Source of the DNA: an uncultured Bacteroidota bacterium
GTDB taxonomy: Bacteria; Bacteroidota; Bacteroidia; Flavobacteriales; Flavobacteriaceae
Direction: 5' to 3'
NCBI GenBank assembly: GCA_902602415.1
Contig: CACKQW010000006.1
Coordinates: 1-64,000 of the forward strand
DNA: 64,000 bases
The position numbers were made by a program, and so were the translations under genes. The first letter of the stretch is position 1. Each line of letters opens with the position of its first letter. Under the pieces are notes generated by a model. The model worked only from the letters and a program-made list of their open reading frames with translations. It did no database searches and was not told where the DNA came from. Below are positions 50,007 through 60,629 of this stretch, piece by piece.

Positions 50007-50887
50007 GAAAAATATTTTTAATTTATTTACTTTTCAACTTGTCTTTTTTTTATGGACAGGATTTGAACTGTGAAATTACCATTGATGCTAGACAAACAGG
50101 GCAAGAGAATTTACAAGTTTTCAAATCTTTAGAAAATCAACTTAACGAGTTTATTAATAATAATTCTTGGACTGGAAGATCGGTAAGACCTAATGAGAAG
50201 ATAAATTGTGCCATGTTTTTAAATATATCTTCAATGGATAATGATTCTTTTAATGGAACTCTACAAATACAGGCATCTAGACCTGTCTATAATAGCTCGT
50301 ATTCTTCACCCGTGTATAATTTTAATGATAAAAATTTTAATTTTCGTTACCAAGAGTATCAAAATTTAAATTTTAATCCTAATCAGTTTGAAAATAATCT
50401 TATTTCAATCCTTGCTTTTCATATTTATATGATTTTGGGTATTGATGCTGATACATTTTCTCTTAATGGAGGTACTGGTTATTTTGAAATTGCAAGAGAG
50501 ATTTTAGATTATTCACAAAATCAAGGTTATAAGGGATGGGCATCAAGTGATGGCTTGCAGTCCCGGTATTTTTTGATTGACAATATTTTATCACCTACTT
50601 ACAAAGAGTACAGAGAGGTAATGTATAGTTATCATTTGAGGGGTTTAGACAAAATGGCTGATGAGCCAAAGATGTCAAAAACGATTTTGATCGAACAAAT
50701 GAATGCTTTAAATATAATGCATAGAAGACGTCCAAATTCCTTTTTGATGCGGGTTTTCTTTGATACAAAATCAGAGGAAATTTTTGAAATTTTTAAAGAT
50801 GGTCCCAAGGTTTCCACTTCAAATTTAATTTCAATTTTGAACAGAATATCTCCAAATAACTCAGAAAAATGGAGGAATATAAATTAA
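50003..50887 (+). CDS. DUF4835 family secreted protein
   Basis: LNCEITIDARQTGQENLQVFKSLENQLNEFINNNSWTG; conserved coaBC-DUF4835-recN order. Confidence 0.8.
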   Translation: MRKIFLIYLLFNLSFFYGQDLNCEITIDARQTGQENLQVFKSLENQLNEFINNNSWTGRSVRPNEKINCAMFLNISSMDNDSFNGTLQIQASRPVYNSSYSSPVYNFNDKNFNFRYQEYQNLNFNPNQFENNLISILAFHIYMILGIDADTFSLNGGTGYFEIAREILDYSQNQGYKGWASSDGLQSRYFLIDNILSPTYKEYREVMYSYHLRGLDKMADEPKMSKTILIEQMNALNIMHRRRPNSFLMRVFFDTKSEEIFEIFKDGPKVSTSNLISILNRISPNNSEKWRNIN

Positions 50888-50899
50888 ATAGTTTAAGAA

Positions 50900-52552
50900 T
50901 TGTTAAAGTCCATATCCATAAAAAATTATGTATTAATAGATGAGTTGAATATTTCATTTAGTTCTGGTTTTTCTGTAATTACCGGTGAAACTGGTGCAGG
51001 TAAGACGATTTTGGTAGATGGAATATCACTGTTGTTAGGTAAACGAGCAGATTTGTCAGTTAATAGAGATAAAACAAAAAAATGTGTCATAGAGGGAATC
51101 TTTGATATAGGTGCCTATAATTTAAAAACCATTTTTGATGTAAATGAACTCGATTATGATTCGGAAACAATTTTAAGAAGAGAAATAAGTCCTTCTGGTA
51201 AGTCAAGAGCTTTTATTAATGATAGCCCAGTAAATTTACATCAGCTATCAAAAATTGGTTCTAGAATTATTGATATCCACACTCAGCATGAAAATATAAA
51301 TATTTTAGATCAAGATTTTCAATTTGAAATGATTGATGCATTCTCAAACAATAATGAGATTGTTGATGAATTCCGGTTACTTTTTAATCAGTATCAAGAA
51401 CTGCAAAGAAAAATTGAAAAATTGAAGTTAGATAAAGATAACTTGAATCAATCCATAGATTATAATAAGTTTATTTTAAATGAGCTTGATAGTGCCAATC
51501 TTTTTGAGGAAAATTTGGAAGAATTGGAAAAAAATCAAGTATTTCTTTCAAATTTTGAAGTTATTTCTGAGGAACTTTCTTTTATTAATAACTTATTAAT
51601 TGATGAAAATATTGGTATTCAGACAAATATTCAGAAACTATTAAACTCTCTTTCTAAAATTTCAGGCAAAACTGAAAATTTAAATATCTTGTATGAAAGG
51701 GTTTTGAATTTATCTACAGAACTTGATGATATCAACCACGAATTAAATGAACAATTTGAATCCCTAGAAAATAATCCTGAGAAACTTAGCTTATTAATTC
51801 AAAAGATTGACACTGTTAACACTCTTTTGAGAAAGCATTCGGTGAACTCAATAAAAGATCTCAAGCTTGTGAGAGAAGAATTTGCTTCCAAAGTTGATTC
51901 GACGGAGTCCATTGATGAAAAAATTGAAGAATTTGAAATAAAGCTTAATGATTTAAAAGATAAATTATCGAAAATTTCTAAATCAATTACAAGAAAAAGA
52001 ATGGATGCTATCCCTAAATTTACTACTGATATTGAGCTCATATTAAAAGATTTGGGAATGGAAAATGCAAAATTTAAAATAGAATTAAATCCATCCAATA
52101 ATTTTAACTCCTTTGGTATGGATGATATAAATTTTATGTTTCGAGCGAATAAAGGATATGAATTCAAAGACTTAAAATCTAGCGCATCCGGTGGAGAAAT
52201 GTCAAGAATCATGTTGGCTGTTAAATCCATTATCGCAAAGTATAGAAAAATTCCGTCCATAATTTTTGATGAAATTGACACAGGTGTTTCTGGAGCTATT
52301 TCCCAAAAAATGGGACATATTATGAGATCTTTGTCAAAATATGTGCAAACTTTCTCCATCACTCATATTCCTCAAATCGCAGCCATGGGTTCTGCACATT
52401 ATAAGATTTATAAATATGATGAAGATAACATAACAAAAACTACAATCATTAAACTCGCAGAAGAGGAGAGAATTGTTGAAATTGCAAAAATGTTAGAGGG
52501 AAGTAGTATTTCTGAATCTGCCATTAATCATGCAAAGCGGTTAATGAATTAA
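50900..52552 (+). CDS. recN: DNA repair protein RecN (TTG start)
   Basis: NYVLIDELNISFSSGFSVITGETGAGKTILVDGISLLLGKRAD; SGGEMSRIMLAVK; IFDEIDTGVSG. Confidence 0.95.
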   Translation: MLKSISIKNYVLIDELNISFSSGFSVITGETGAGKTILVDGISLLLGKRADLSVNRDKTKKCVIEGIFDIGAYNLKTIFDVNELDYDSETILRREISPSGKSRAFINDSPVNLHQLSKIGSRIIDIHTQHENINILDQDFQFEMIDAFSNNNEIVDEFRLLFNQYQELQRKIEKLKLDKDNLNQSIDYNKFILNELDSANLFEENLEELEKNQVFLSNFEVISEELSFINNLLIDENIGIQTNIQKLLNSLSKISGKTENLNILYERVLNLSTELDDINHELNEQFESLENNPEKLSLLIQKIDTVNTLLRKHSVNSIKDLKLVREEFASKVDSTESIDEKIEEFEIKLNDLKDKLSKISKSITRKRMDAIPKFTTDIELILKDLGMENAKFKIELNPSNNFNSFGMDDINFMFRANKGYEFKDLKSSASGGEMSRIMLAVKSIIAKYRKIPSIIFDEIDTGVSGAISQKMGHIMRSLSKYVQTFSITHIPQIAAMGSAHYKIYKYDEDNITKTTIIKLAEEERIVEIAKMLEGSSISESAINHAKRLMN

Positions 52553-52582
52553 TATTATCTTTATAATTTAAAACATTGTATT

Positions 52583-53395
52583 ATGTCTCATAATTTACTT
52601 AAGGGAAAAAAAGGAATTATCTTCGGAGCTTTGGATCCGAATTCGATTGCTTGGGTTACAGCAGAGAGAGTTTTTGAAGAGGGTGGTGCTTTCGTTTTAA
52701 CAAATGCACCTGTAGCGCTGAGAATGGGGCAAATTAATGAATTAGCCAAGAAAACAAATTCTACTGTTATTTCAGCAGATGCTACTTCATTAGATGATCT
52801 TCAAAAGCTTGTACAAGAGTCTATGAAGATTTTAGGTGGTAAAATTGATTTTGTTTTACATTCTATTGGTATGTCAATAAATGTTAGAAAAGGGAAATCC
52901 TACACAGACCAAAATTATGATTGGACGCATAAAGGATTAGATGTTTCAGCAATGTCTTTTCATCGAGTTATGCAAACTCTGTATAAAAATGATGCTATGA
53001 ACGAGTGGGGGAGTATTGTAGCTCTTTCCTACATGGCGGCTCAAAGGGTATTTCCTGACTATAATGATATGGCGGATAACAAGGCATATTTGGAAAGTAT
53101 TGCACGAAGTTTCGGTTATTTCTTTGGAAAAGATAAAAAAGTAAGAGTTAATACCATATCGCAATCTCCAACACCAACTACTGCAGGTCAGGGTGTAAAG
53201 GGATTTGATGGATTCATTAAATATGCAGATAAAATGTCTCCACTTGGGAACGCTACAGCATTAGATTGTGCAAACTATACGGTATCACTTTTCAGTGATT
53301 TGACTAAAAGAGTTACTTTGCAAAACTTATATAATGATGGTGGTTTTAGTAATATGGGTGTGAGTGAAAGTATGATGGATCTTTTAGAAAAGTAG
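52583..53395 (+). CDS. fabI: enoyl-[acyl-carrier-protein] reductase
   Basis: SDR fold; GALDPNSIAWVTAERVFEEGG, SYMAAQRVFPDYNDMADNKAYLES. Confidence 0.9.
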   Translation: MSHNLLKGKKGIIFGALDPNSIAWVTAERVFEEGGAFVLTNAPVALRMGQINELAKKTNSTVISADATSLDDLQKLVQESMKILGGKIDFVLHSIGMSINVRKGKSYTDQNYDWTHKGLDVSAMSFHRVMQTLYKNDAMNEWGSIVALSYMAAQRVFPDYNDMADNKAYLESIARSFGYFFGKDKKVRVNTISQSPTPTTAGQGVKGFDGFIKYADKMSPLGNATALDCANYTVSLFSDLTKRVTLQNLYNDGGFSNMGVSESMMDLLEK

Positions 53396-53506
53396 TAGTA
53401 CTTACTATTATTTCGTAAATTTTTTCTACTTTTTATTAATTACGATTATTCAATTAAAATTATTTTTTAAATTGTATACGGATTAGTAATCAATAAAAAT
53501 TATACA

Positions 53507-56506
53507 ATGAAAAAAAGTACCCTTGCCCTTATGGCATTTTTATTTACCATTTTCTCATTTTCTCAAGTTTCTGTTGGAACTGAGATTTGGACAAATCAGA
53601 GCCAGCCTGTGGAGCCATATTATGAATACTCCTACAGTCAAACAATATATAATGCAAATTCAATTAATGCATCTGGTCAGATTACCGGACTTAAATATTT
53701 TGCAACTCCAACAACCGACTTGGAAAATACTGGAACATGGGATATTTACATGGCCCATACAGATTTAAATGAGCATCCACAAAATGAAGATGGAGAATAT
53801 TCCTTTATTAATGCATCCGAATTAACTCTTGTTTTTAGTGGTCCTGTTGAAGTCGTAGACCAGACAGTAACGATAACTTTGGATACACCATTTGATTACA
53901 ATGGAACTCAAAATCTTATTGTTGCAGGTCATGATACTATGGATACAGGTACATATGATGGATCTGGAGATGATTTTTATGCTTCTGTTTATGATGGTCT
54001 TTCCAGAATAGCACTAGTCTACTATAATGATGTAACCCCACCTGACCCGTTAGCACCCCCATCACCATCAGATGCCTTACTACGATATGCTAATATAGTT
54101 TTTGAGGGAATCACACAGCAATGTCCAAATCCAACTGACATAAGTGTTTCTAATATTTTAGGTACCTCTGCAGACTTTACATGGTCATTTGGTGAAAACG
54201 TAACTGGGTTTGAATATGCTGTTTTACCTGCGGGAGAAGAATTTGAATCTGGAACGTCTATCACTGAAAATTCAGTATCAATTTCAGGTCTTGATCCCCT
54301 GACAAATTATGTTTTTTATATCCGTTCCCTGTGTGATGGAGAGTATGGCGGAGTTGTAAGTTATGGATTTACAACAGGTTGTGCAGATTTATTTGAACTA
54401 CCTTTCTCTGAAAGTTTTGAACAAGATTCAGAAGGAGAAATTTGCTGGACGATCATTGATGTAAGCCCTGAAGCTGCACCTAACAATTCCTCTTGGAATA
54501 CTAATGTTAGCAATGCTTTTGAGGGAAGTCAAGCAGCCTGGTTGTATACATTTGGAAACCAAGGTAAAAATGACGATTATTTAATTTCTCCGAGGTTTAA
54601 TTTAACTGGAAATGATAGAATTAAATTTGCAGCAAAATCATACGGAAATGGTGAGGAAAATAATTCTATGGCAGTATTAATGTCTACAACAACATCAAAT
54701 CCAGAAGACTTCACCATAACTTTGAGCGAAACTACTGAGTACTCGGGTGATTGGACAGAAGTTAACTTAGATTTATCTGCTTATTCTGGACCAGCATTCA
54801 TTGCATTTTATGTTCCACCCACACCAACAGAAGGATATGCGATGTATGTCGATGCAATCGTTGTTGAGGAAAACCCTGAGTGTGATGCCCCTTTAAATGT
54901 TACCTTAGATAATATCACAAGTGAATCTGCAGAGATTTCCTGGAATCAAGGAGCTAGTCAAGAAACCCAATGGGAATATGTCTTACAAGAGGCAGGTGCT
55001 GATCAGCCAACGGAAAGTGGTACCTTAATTGATTCATCATCCATTCTATTGGAAGGTCTTGTTCAAGGAGCCGAGTATGATTTTTATGTTCGAGCAGTAT
55101 GTGATAACGGAAGCTTTAGTTCATATGTTCCTGAAAATGGTGTTTATTTTATGATTCCTCCTGTTGGTGGTGTCTGTGAGGATCCACTTGTAATTGAAAG
55201 TTTTCCATTTAGTGTAACCGATGATACAATCAACTATCAAGATGATTATAATGGTTCTCCTGGAGACGCAGAATCGTGTAGTTCTTCCTCAAGTTATTTG
55301 AGTGGAGATGATGTATTCTATTCATATACTGCACCCTATGACATGTCAGTTACCATAACATTTGACCCAGTTAACACATGGTCAGGTATTTTTGTCTATG
55401 ATTCTTGTGAAAGTGTAGGTGTGTCATGTATTACAGGAAGTGCTAGTTCATCTGCTGATGAGCGTATTTTTGAGTTAGATTTATTTGATAATCAAACATA
55501 CATAATTGCTATTTCGACTTTCCCATCTCCACAAAGTACACCTTACGAATTAACGATTACTGAAAATTCATGTACTCAACCTGTCATAACTGCGTCTGCA
55601 TTGGCATGTGTTGATGAAGAGTACTTTATAGAGGTTGATGTTTCTGATCTTGGAACTTCTTCGCAGTATGTTGTTTCTGATGATCTTGGAAATCAACAAT
55701 CGACAGATATTGCTGCTGTATTAACTTTTGGTCCATACTCGGGAATAAATCCTGTAACTATAAGTGCTGTTGGTGATGATGTAAATTGTGATCAAACGTT
55801 TACTGTTTTATCAGCGTGTCAATCATGTGTGCCTCTTGGTATTAACTGTTCGTTTGGTGATGGATTTGTAGGTTTGGTAATTGCAGATATTGACAATTCA
55901 GATTCTGGATGTTCACCAGATGGATATGGAATTTTCCCAGATTTAACCACTGATTTAGCACAAGGTGCTACTTATCCAGTTTCAGTTACAACAGGATATT
56001 CAAACCAGTACGTTAGAGCATGGGTTGATTTTAATGATGATTATGAATTTTCTTTAGATGAATTGATAATCGATAACGCTTTAATCGCAAGTGTTGGAAC
56101 AACGGAAATTGATGCTGTTATCCCGTCTGATGCAAATCTTGGCCCTCATACAATGAGATTTAAAGCCAATTGGAATAGCCCAGTTCCCGATGATGCTTGT
56201 GAGGTTACCAGCTATGGTGAGGTTGAAGATTACACAATTACAATCGTCGAATCTTTAAGTACCAATGATTATCAATTAGAAGGACTTAAAATTTATCCGA
56301 ACCCTGTTGATGGTGATTTTGTTACTATTAAATCCCCAATTGCAGGAGATAAATTCATCAATCTTTTTGATATTAATGGAAGAAAAGTATTATCAACAAC
56401 CTTGGTTGGGGATATGCTTAATATTTCATCATTTAGTCCTGGATTTTATATGATTGAAGTTTCGGTAGGAGATTCCAAAAAAGTTTCTAAGCTTGTCATT
56501 GAATAA
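53507..56506 (+). CDS. large secreted protein with fibronectin III / choice-of-anchor / GEVED-like domains and T9SS type A sorting domain
   Basis: Signal peptide; Fn3-like repeats (PTDISVSNILGTSADFTWSFGENVTGFEYAV...; CDAPLNVTLDNITSESAEISWNQG); YGEVEDYTITIVES; C-terminal LKIYPNPVDGDFVTIKSPIAGDKFINLFDINGRKVLSTTL...GFYMIEVSVGDSKKVSKLVIE. Confidence 0.88.
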   Translation: MKKSTLALMAFLFTIFSFSQVSVGTEIWTNQSQPVEPYYEYSYSQTIYNANSINASGQITGLKYFATPTTDLENTGTWDIYMAHTDLNEHPQNEDGEYSFINASELTLVFSGPVEVVDQTVTITLDTPFDYNGTQNLIVAGHDTMDTGTYDGSGDDFYASVYDGLSRIALVYYNDVTPPDPLAPPSPSDALLRYANIVFEGITQQCPNPTDISVSNILGTSADFTWSFGENVTGFEYAVLPAGEEFESGTSITENSVSISGLDPLTNYVFYIRSLCDGEYGGVVSYGFTTGCADLFELPFSESFEQDSEGEICWTIIDVSPEAAPNNSSWNTNVSNAFEGSQAAWLYTFGNQGKNDDYLISPRFNLTGNDRIKFAAKSYGNGEENNSMAVLMSTTTSNPEDFTITLSETTEYSGDWTEVNLDLSAYSGPAFIAFYVPPTPTEGYAMYVDAIVVEENPECDAPLNVTLDNITSESAEISWNQGASQETQWEYVLQEAGADQPTESGTLIDSSSILLEGLVQGAEYDFYVRAVCDNGSFSSYVPENGVYFMIPPVGGVCEDPLVIESFPFSVTDDTINYQDDYNGSPGDAESCSSSSSYLSGDDVFYSYTAPYDMSVTITFDPVNTWSGIFVYDSCESVGVSCITGSASSSADERIFELDLFDNQTYIIAISTFPSPQSTPYELTITENSCTQPVITASALACVDEEYFIEVDVSDLGTSSQYVVSDDLGNQQSTDIAAVLTFGPYSGINPVTISAVGDDVNCDQTFTVLSACQSCVPLGINCSFGDGFVGLVIADIDNSDSGCSPDGYGIFPDLTTDLAQGATYPVSVTTGYSNQYVRAWVDFNDDYEFSLDELIIDNALIASVGTTEIDAVIPSDANLGPHTMRFKANWNSPVPDDACEVTSYGEVEDYTITIVESLSTNDYQLEGLKIYPNPVDGDFVTIKSPIAGDKFINLFDINGRKVLSTTLVGDMLNISSFSPGFYMIEVSVGDSKKVSKLVIE

Positions 56507-56525
56507 CCTATCAAGACTAAAAAAG

Positions 56526-56557
56526 AAAAAGGGTTTAGATATCTAAACCCTTTTTTT
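56526..56557 (+). terminator. intrinsic terminator
   Basis: AAAAAGGGTTTAGATATCTAAACCCTTTTTTT: perfect inverted repeat plus T-run. Confidence 0.88.
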
Positions 56558-56635
56558 GTATAACTATTTTATTTGTAATGATTTAGTGGTTAGTTTTTTT
56601 ATTATATTAAATGTTAATTTTTTAAAAACGTCACC

Positions 56636-58621
56636 ATGAAAAAAATTCCTCTTCTTTTTATATCCTTTTTAATATTTTCTTATTCCTATTCACAAACCAC
56701 TTGCCCTGTAGGTGAAATTCCAGATTGCAATGGTAATTGCGCCCCCGCAATATGGGTAGGTGACACCTATTGTGATGATGGATCATGGTCGCATAACGGG
56801 GTTCCCATATATTTTAATTGTGAAGAATTTGAATGTGATGGTGGGGATTGTGTGTGCGAGGATGAACCAGAAATTCCTTCTTTTTGTGATAGTGGGGATT
56901 GTGATTTATTAACATTTGTTGTGAATACAGCAAATATTGAGGTTGGGCCAAATGGTATGTATGCCGGAGGTGGATTTTTTGAGAGTGCTACAGCAGTTCC
57001 ACTTTATGAAAATGATCCTGTTTCAAATGATGGTTTTTTTGTCGGATTTGTATATGTAAACACAGGTCAAAGCGGATATTTTTCTTATTTCAATAGCCCT
57101 GAAAGTTCAACTGATTATGGCGCCAGAGAAATTTTAACAGGCCTACCTTGTGCATATGGTCCAAATGATGAAAGGTATTTACCACCCGTTGAATCGGATA
57201 CTGAGTTGCTTCATTGTTTTGGAAGCTGTGAAGAAGATGCATCATGCCCAGGTTCGGGTGGAAATGGTGATGGTGATGGATCATCTTGTGAAAATGCTAT
57301 ACCAATAACTGCTGGAACATACCCTGTTGTTGGAATTGATGGAGAATCATATCCACTTCAGTGTCATATGGGTAATCAATCACCTCCAAATGGAAATATG
57401 GAATGGTATTCCTATACTCCAGATCAGGATTACATAGTTACTGTTGAATCTTACGATAGTATGGTCGATGATACCAGGTTTCAAGTTTATGGAGGCTCTT
57501 GTGGTAATTTGTATTGTGTTGGTGGAGATGATGATTCAGGAGTTTCTAATTATTCCTCTGATACATTTAATGTAGAAGCTGGTAATACCTACTATATTGC
57601 ATGGGATGATGGTCAAATTTCCTGGGAAGACTTTGAATTTACCCTTACTGAATTTCCAATTGCAGAAAATTGTACTTGGACAGTGAATATGTACGATTCT
57701 GCTGGGGATGGATGGGAAGATGGTTTTGGTAATACTTTAATGATGCAGATTCAGATAATTGATCCTATGGGAAGTTTTTATTCGATTGGAGTCCCATCTT
57801 TAAATGATGGATATTCAGGATCAGCAAATTTTGAAGTTCCTGTTGGTTCAACTGTTTCAACGCTATGGATTGGAGGCGCGGCTTTTGGATCGGAATCATC
57901 TTATGAAATTGTAGATTCTAATGGAACTGTTGTCGGAGCAGCTTCGGAAGCTGATGTAAGTGGTATATATGTAGATTCTGACTGTTCTGGTTTAACTGGT
58001 GGTGGAGGAGGAGACCCTGAATGTGGTGACTTTTACGTATATGATTATCCATCAGGTAATAGTGGTGGTGGAGGTTTTGACCAAAGTTTTAATAGTCCTA
58101 ACCCAAATGATCTTGTATTTTCAACCACCGCTGGAGATCAAGATAATGATGGAATTACCGATGAGATTACCGTAACATTAGGTGGAGCTACTGAGAATAA
58201 TTGGGATTGGGTATATATTACTGATGGAGCAGGAAATTTAATATACGGTCCCGCTTCAGGTGCACAGTCTGGCTCTTACACTTCAAGTGATGGAACCATT
58301 AATGTATATCTCGCTGCAGATGCTACTGTTCAACAAGGACCGGTGACATTTGCTATCACATGTGCTGGATTGTCAATTAATGAAAATGAAATTACTGATC
58401 TTGAGGTTTATCCAAACCCAGTAAGTGATAACTATGTTAATATAGTAACATCAATTTCCGGGGACAAGCTAGTAGAATTATTTGATCTTAACGGAAGGAA
58501 AGTTATGTCAGAAATAATATCTGGTAAAACATTAGATATTTCAAATTTAGAACCTGGATTTTACATGACACGAATTACAATTGACGCGAAGTCAAGTACA
58601 TTCAAATTAATCATTAATTAA
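56636..58621 (+). CDS. secreted protein with LNR/Notch-like Cys motif and T9SS type A sorting domain
   Basis: N-terminus CNGNCAPAIWVGDTYCDDGSWSHNGVPIYFNCEEFECDGGDC; C-terminus LEVYPNPVSDNYVNIVTSISGDKLVELFDLNGRKVMS...GFYMTRITIDAKSSTFKLIIN. Confidence 0.85.
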   Translation: MKKIPLLFISFLIFSYSYSQTTCPVGEIPDCNGNCAPAIWVGDTYCDDGSWSHNGVPIYFNCEEFECDGGDCVCEDEPEIPSFCDSGDCDLLTFVVNTANIEVGPNGMYAGGGFFESATAVPLYENDPVSNDGFFVGFVYVNTGQSGYFSYFNSPESSTDYGAREILTGLPCAYGPNDERYLPPVESDTELLHCFGSCEEDASCPGSGGNGDGDGSSCENAIPITAGTYPVVGIDGESYPLQCHMGNQSPPNGNMEWYSYTPDQDYIVTVESYDSMVDDTRFQVYGGSCGNLYCVGGDDDSGVSNYSSDTFNVEAGNTYYIAWDDGQISWEDFEFTLTEFPIAENCTWTVNMYDSAGDGWEDGFGNTLMMQIQIIDPMGSFYSIGVPSLNDGYSGSANFEVPVGSTVSTLWIGGAAFGSESSYEIVDSNGTVVGAASEADVSGIYVDSDCSGLTGGGGGDPECGDFYVYDYPSGNSGGGGFDQSFNSPNPNDLVFSTTAGDQDNDGITDEITVTLGGATENNWDWVYITDGAGNLIYGPASGAQSGSYTSSDGTINVYLAADATVQQGPVTFAITCAGLSINENEITDLEVYPNPVSDNYVNIVTSISGDKLVELFDLNGRKVMSEIISGKTLDISNLEPGFYMTRITIDAKSSTFKLIIN

Positions 58622-58645
58622 ATTAGAATGATAAGTTTTAAAAAA

Positions 58646-58673
58646 GGGGTTTAATATTTAAACCCCTTTTTTT
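58646..58673 (+). terminator. intrinsic terminator
   Basis: GGGGTTTAA-TAT-TTAAACCCC followed by TTTTTTT. Confidence 0.88.
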
Positions 58674-58694
58674 ATATATAATTGATTAATTTTG

Positions 58695-59702
58695 AATATG
58701 CATTCAAAAGATATTTCCTTCGTAATCCCGGTGTTTAATAGGCCTAACGAGATAGACGAGCTTTTAAGAAGTTTCGTAAACTTAAGTGGGGAAAAAGATT
58801 TTGAAATTGTAATTGTTGAAGATGGTTCAATAAATAAATGTGATCAGGTTATCAAAAACTATGAAGATTTAAAGATTAGTTATTATTTCAAAGAGAATTC
58901 TGGTCCTGGTGATTCAAGAAACTTTGGTATGAAAAGAGCCAAAGGTTCGTACTATATTATTTTAGATTCAGATTGTATTTTAAGAGATGATTTTTTCGAA
59001 AATGTTATGAAAAACCTAGATAACAATTACGCAGATTGTTTTGGCGGAGTAGATGATGCTCATGATTCATTTAGCAATTTTCAAAAGGCTGTTAGTTTTT
59101 CTATGACTTCATTTATCACTACAGGTCACCTCAGGGGAGGGAAGTGGTCAAAAGATTTTCAACCCAGAAGTTTTAATATGGGGATTTCTAAAAGTGCTTT
59201 TGTTGATTCTGGTGGATTTATTAATATTCACCCAGGGGAAGACCCAGATCTTTCATTAAGACTTTACAAGCAAGGATATATTATTAAAAATTATAAAGAT
59301 GTGGTTGTTTTTCATAAAAGAAGAATTTCGATAAAAAGTTTTTTTACACAAGTTTATAAATTTGGAGTTGCTAGATCTATTTTAAACTCAATGCACAAGG
59401 ATTCTAAGAGAATAATTTATTGGTTTCCGTTTTTGTTCTCCTCTTTATTTTTAATTTCAATCATCTCTATTTTTCTATATTCAAATATGTTAGCCTATCT
59501 ATATTCTATATACTTTGCTTTGATTTTGATCAGTTGTACCATTAAAAACAACCCGATTGCTGCAAGTTTAGCTATTATTACAACACTTACTCAGTTTTTT
59601 GCCTACTCCCTTGGATTTTTAAAAGGGAATACTAAGATCCTTCTAAGAAAAGGAGATGATTTAGAATCAGTGTTTCCAAAAATGTTTTTTAAAGTTAATT
59701 AG
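58695..59702 (+). CDS. family 2 glycosyltransferase
   Basis: SFVIPVFNRPNEIDELLRSF, ILDSDCILRDDFF, C-terminal TM helices. Start approximate (track 58692). Confidence 0.9.
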   Translation, partial: NMHSKDISFVIPVFNRPNEIDELLRSFVNLSGEKDFEIVIVEDGSINKCDQVIKNYEDLKISYYFKENSGPGDSRNFGMKRAKGSYYIILDSDCILRDDFFENVMKNLDNNYADCFGGVDDAHDSFSNFQKAVSFSMTSFITTGHLRGGKWSKDFQPRSFNMGISKSAFVDSGGFINIHPGEDPDLSLRLYKQGYIIKNYKDVVVFHKRRISIKSFFTQVYKFGVARSILNSMHKDSKRIIYWFPFLFSSLFLISIISIFLYSNMLAYLYSIYFALILISCTIKNNPIAASLAIITTLTQFFAYSLGFLKGNTKILLRKGDDLESVFPKMFFKVN

Positions 59703-60629
59703 ATGAAATTGGATTTTAGCAGTGGTAAAACAAATGTTTTTTTAGTCTTTCTTGGCTTGGCTATTATTACTTCATTTACAAGTAAGTTGGTATCTACCTA
59801 TGAAAAAAATATAGATTTTACTGTTTTACCCTCAGATTTTCCAAATGACAAAGTACTGACTGATCAGTCTAGTGAAAAAGTAAGCTTAAAATTAAAAGGA
59901 TATGGATTTAATTTCGCTAGATATTATTTTAAAAATCCAATATTGAAATTGCCTGTTAATGAAATGAAAACAAATAAATCTAGTTTTATATGGACAAAAG
60001 AAAAGAACTTATTTAGCTTGGAAAGATTAATAAGCCCCATGACTTTGATGAATATTTCTGAGGATTCTTTGGTATTCTATTTTGATAAGTACACTACTAA
60101 ATCAATTCCTGTCAAAGGTTTTACAGATATCAAATATGCTGCTGGTTATGGAAGTTTTGGTCCTTTAGTATTGACACCAGACTTCGTTAAAGTTATTGGA
60201 CCGAGCAATACAATTCAAACAATTAAATCTATTAAAACAGAACTAATTTCATTTGAAAATGTTAAGAATGATTTGAATGGTAAAATAAAACTTAAACTAG
60301 ATAGCTTGGAAAATACCATTATTGAAAATACTGAAGTTGAATATTTCTTGAATGTTGATCAATTTACAGAAGAAACTCTAGATGTAAATATTAATGTTGT
60401 ATCTAATTTTAATAAATCAAGTTTCAACTTCTTTCCAAAAACAGTTAAGGTTAAGTTTTTAGTTAGCGTAGATAACTATGTTAAAATAAACCCAATCGAC
60501 TTTAAAATTGAGTGTTATATTGATGATTTATTTAAAAATGATTATTCATTAGAGGTTGTTAAAAAACCAGATTTTATAAAAAATATTAGCTTAAGTACAG
60601 AGAAAATTCAATTAATAATGTTGGAATGA
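59703..60629 (+). CDS. YbbR-like domain protein
   Basis: N-terminal TM then YbbR-like beta domains; immediately upstream of coaE as in Bacteroidota. Confidence 0.72.
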   Translation: MKLDFSSGKTNVFLVFLGLAIITSFTSKLVSTYEKNIDFTVLPSDFPNDKVLTDQSSEKVSLKLKGYGFNFARYYFKNPILKLPVNEMKTNKSSFIWTKEKNLFSLERLISPMTLMNISEDSLVFYFDKYTTKSIPVKGFTDIKYAAGYGSFGPLVLTPDFVKVIGPSNTIQTIKSIKTELISFENVKNDLNGKIKLKLDSLENTIIENTEVEYFLNVDQFTEETLDVNINVVSNFNKSSFNFFPKTVKVKFLVSVDNYVKINPIDFKIECYIDDLFKNDYSLEVVKKPDFIKNISLSTEKIQLIMLE

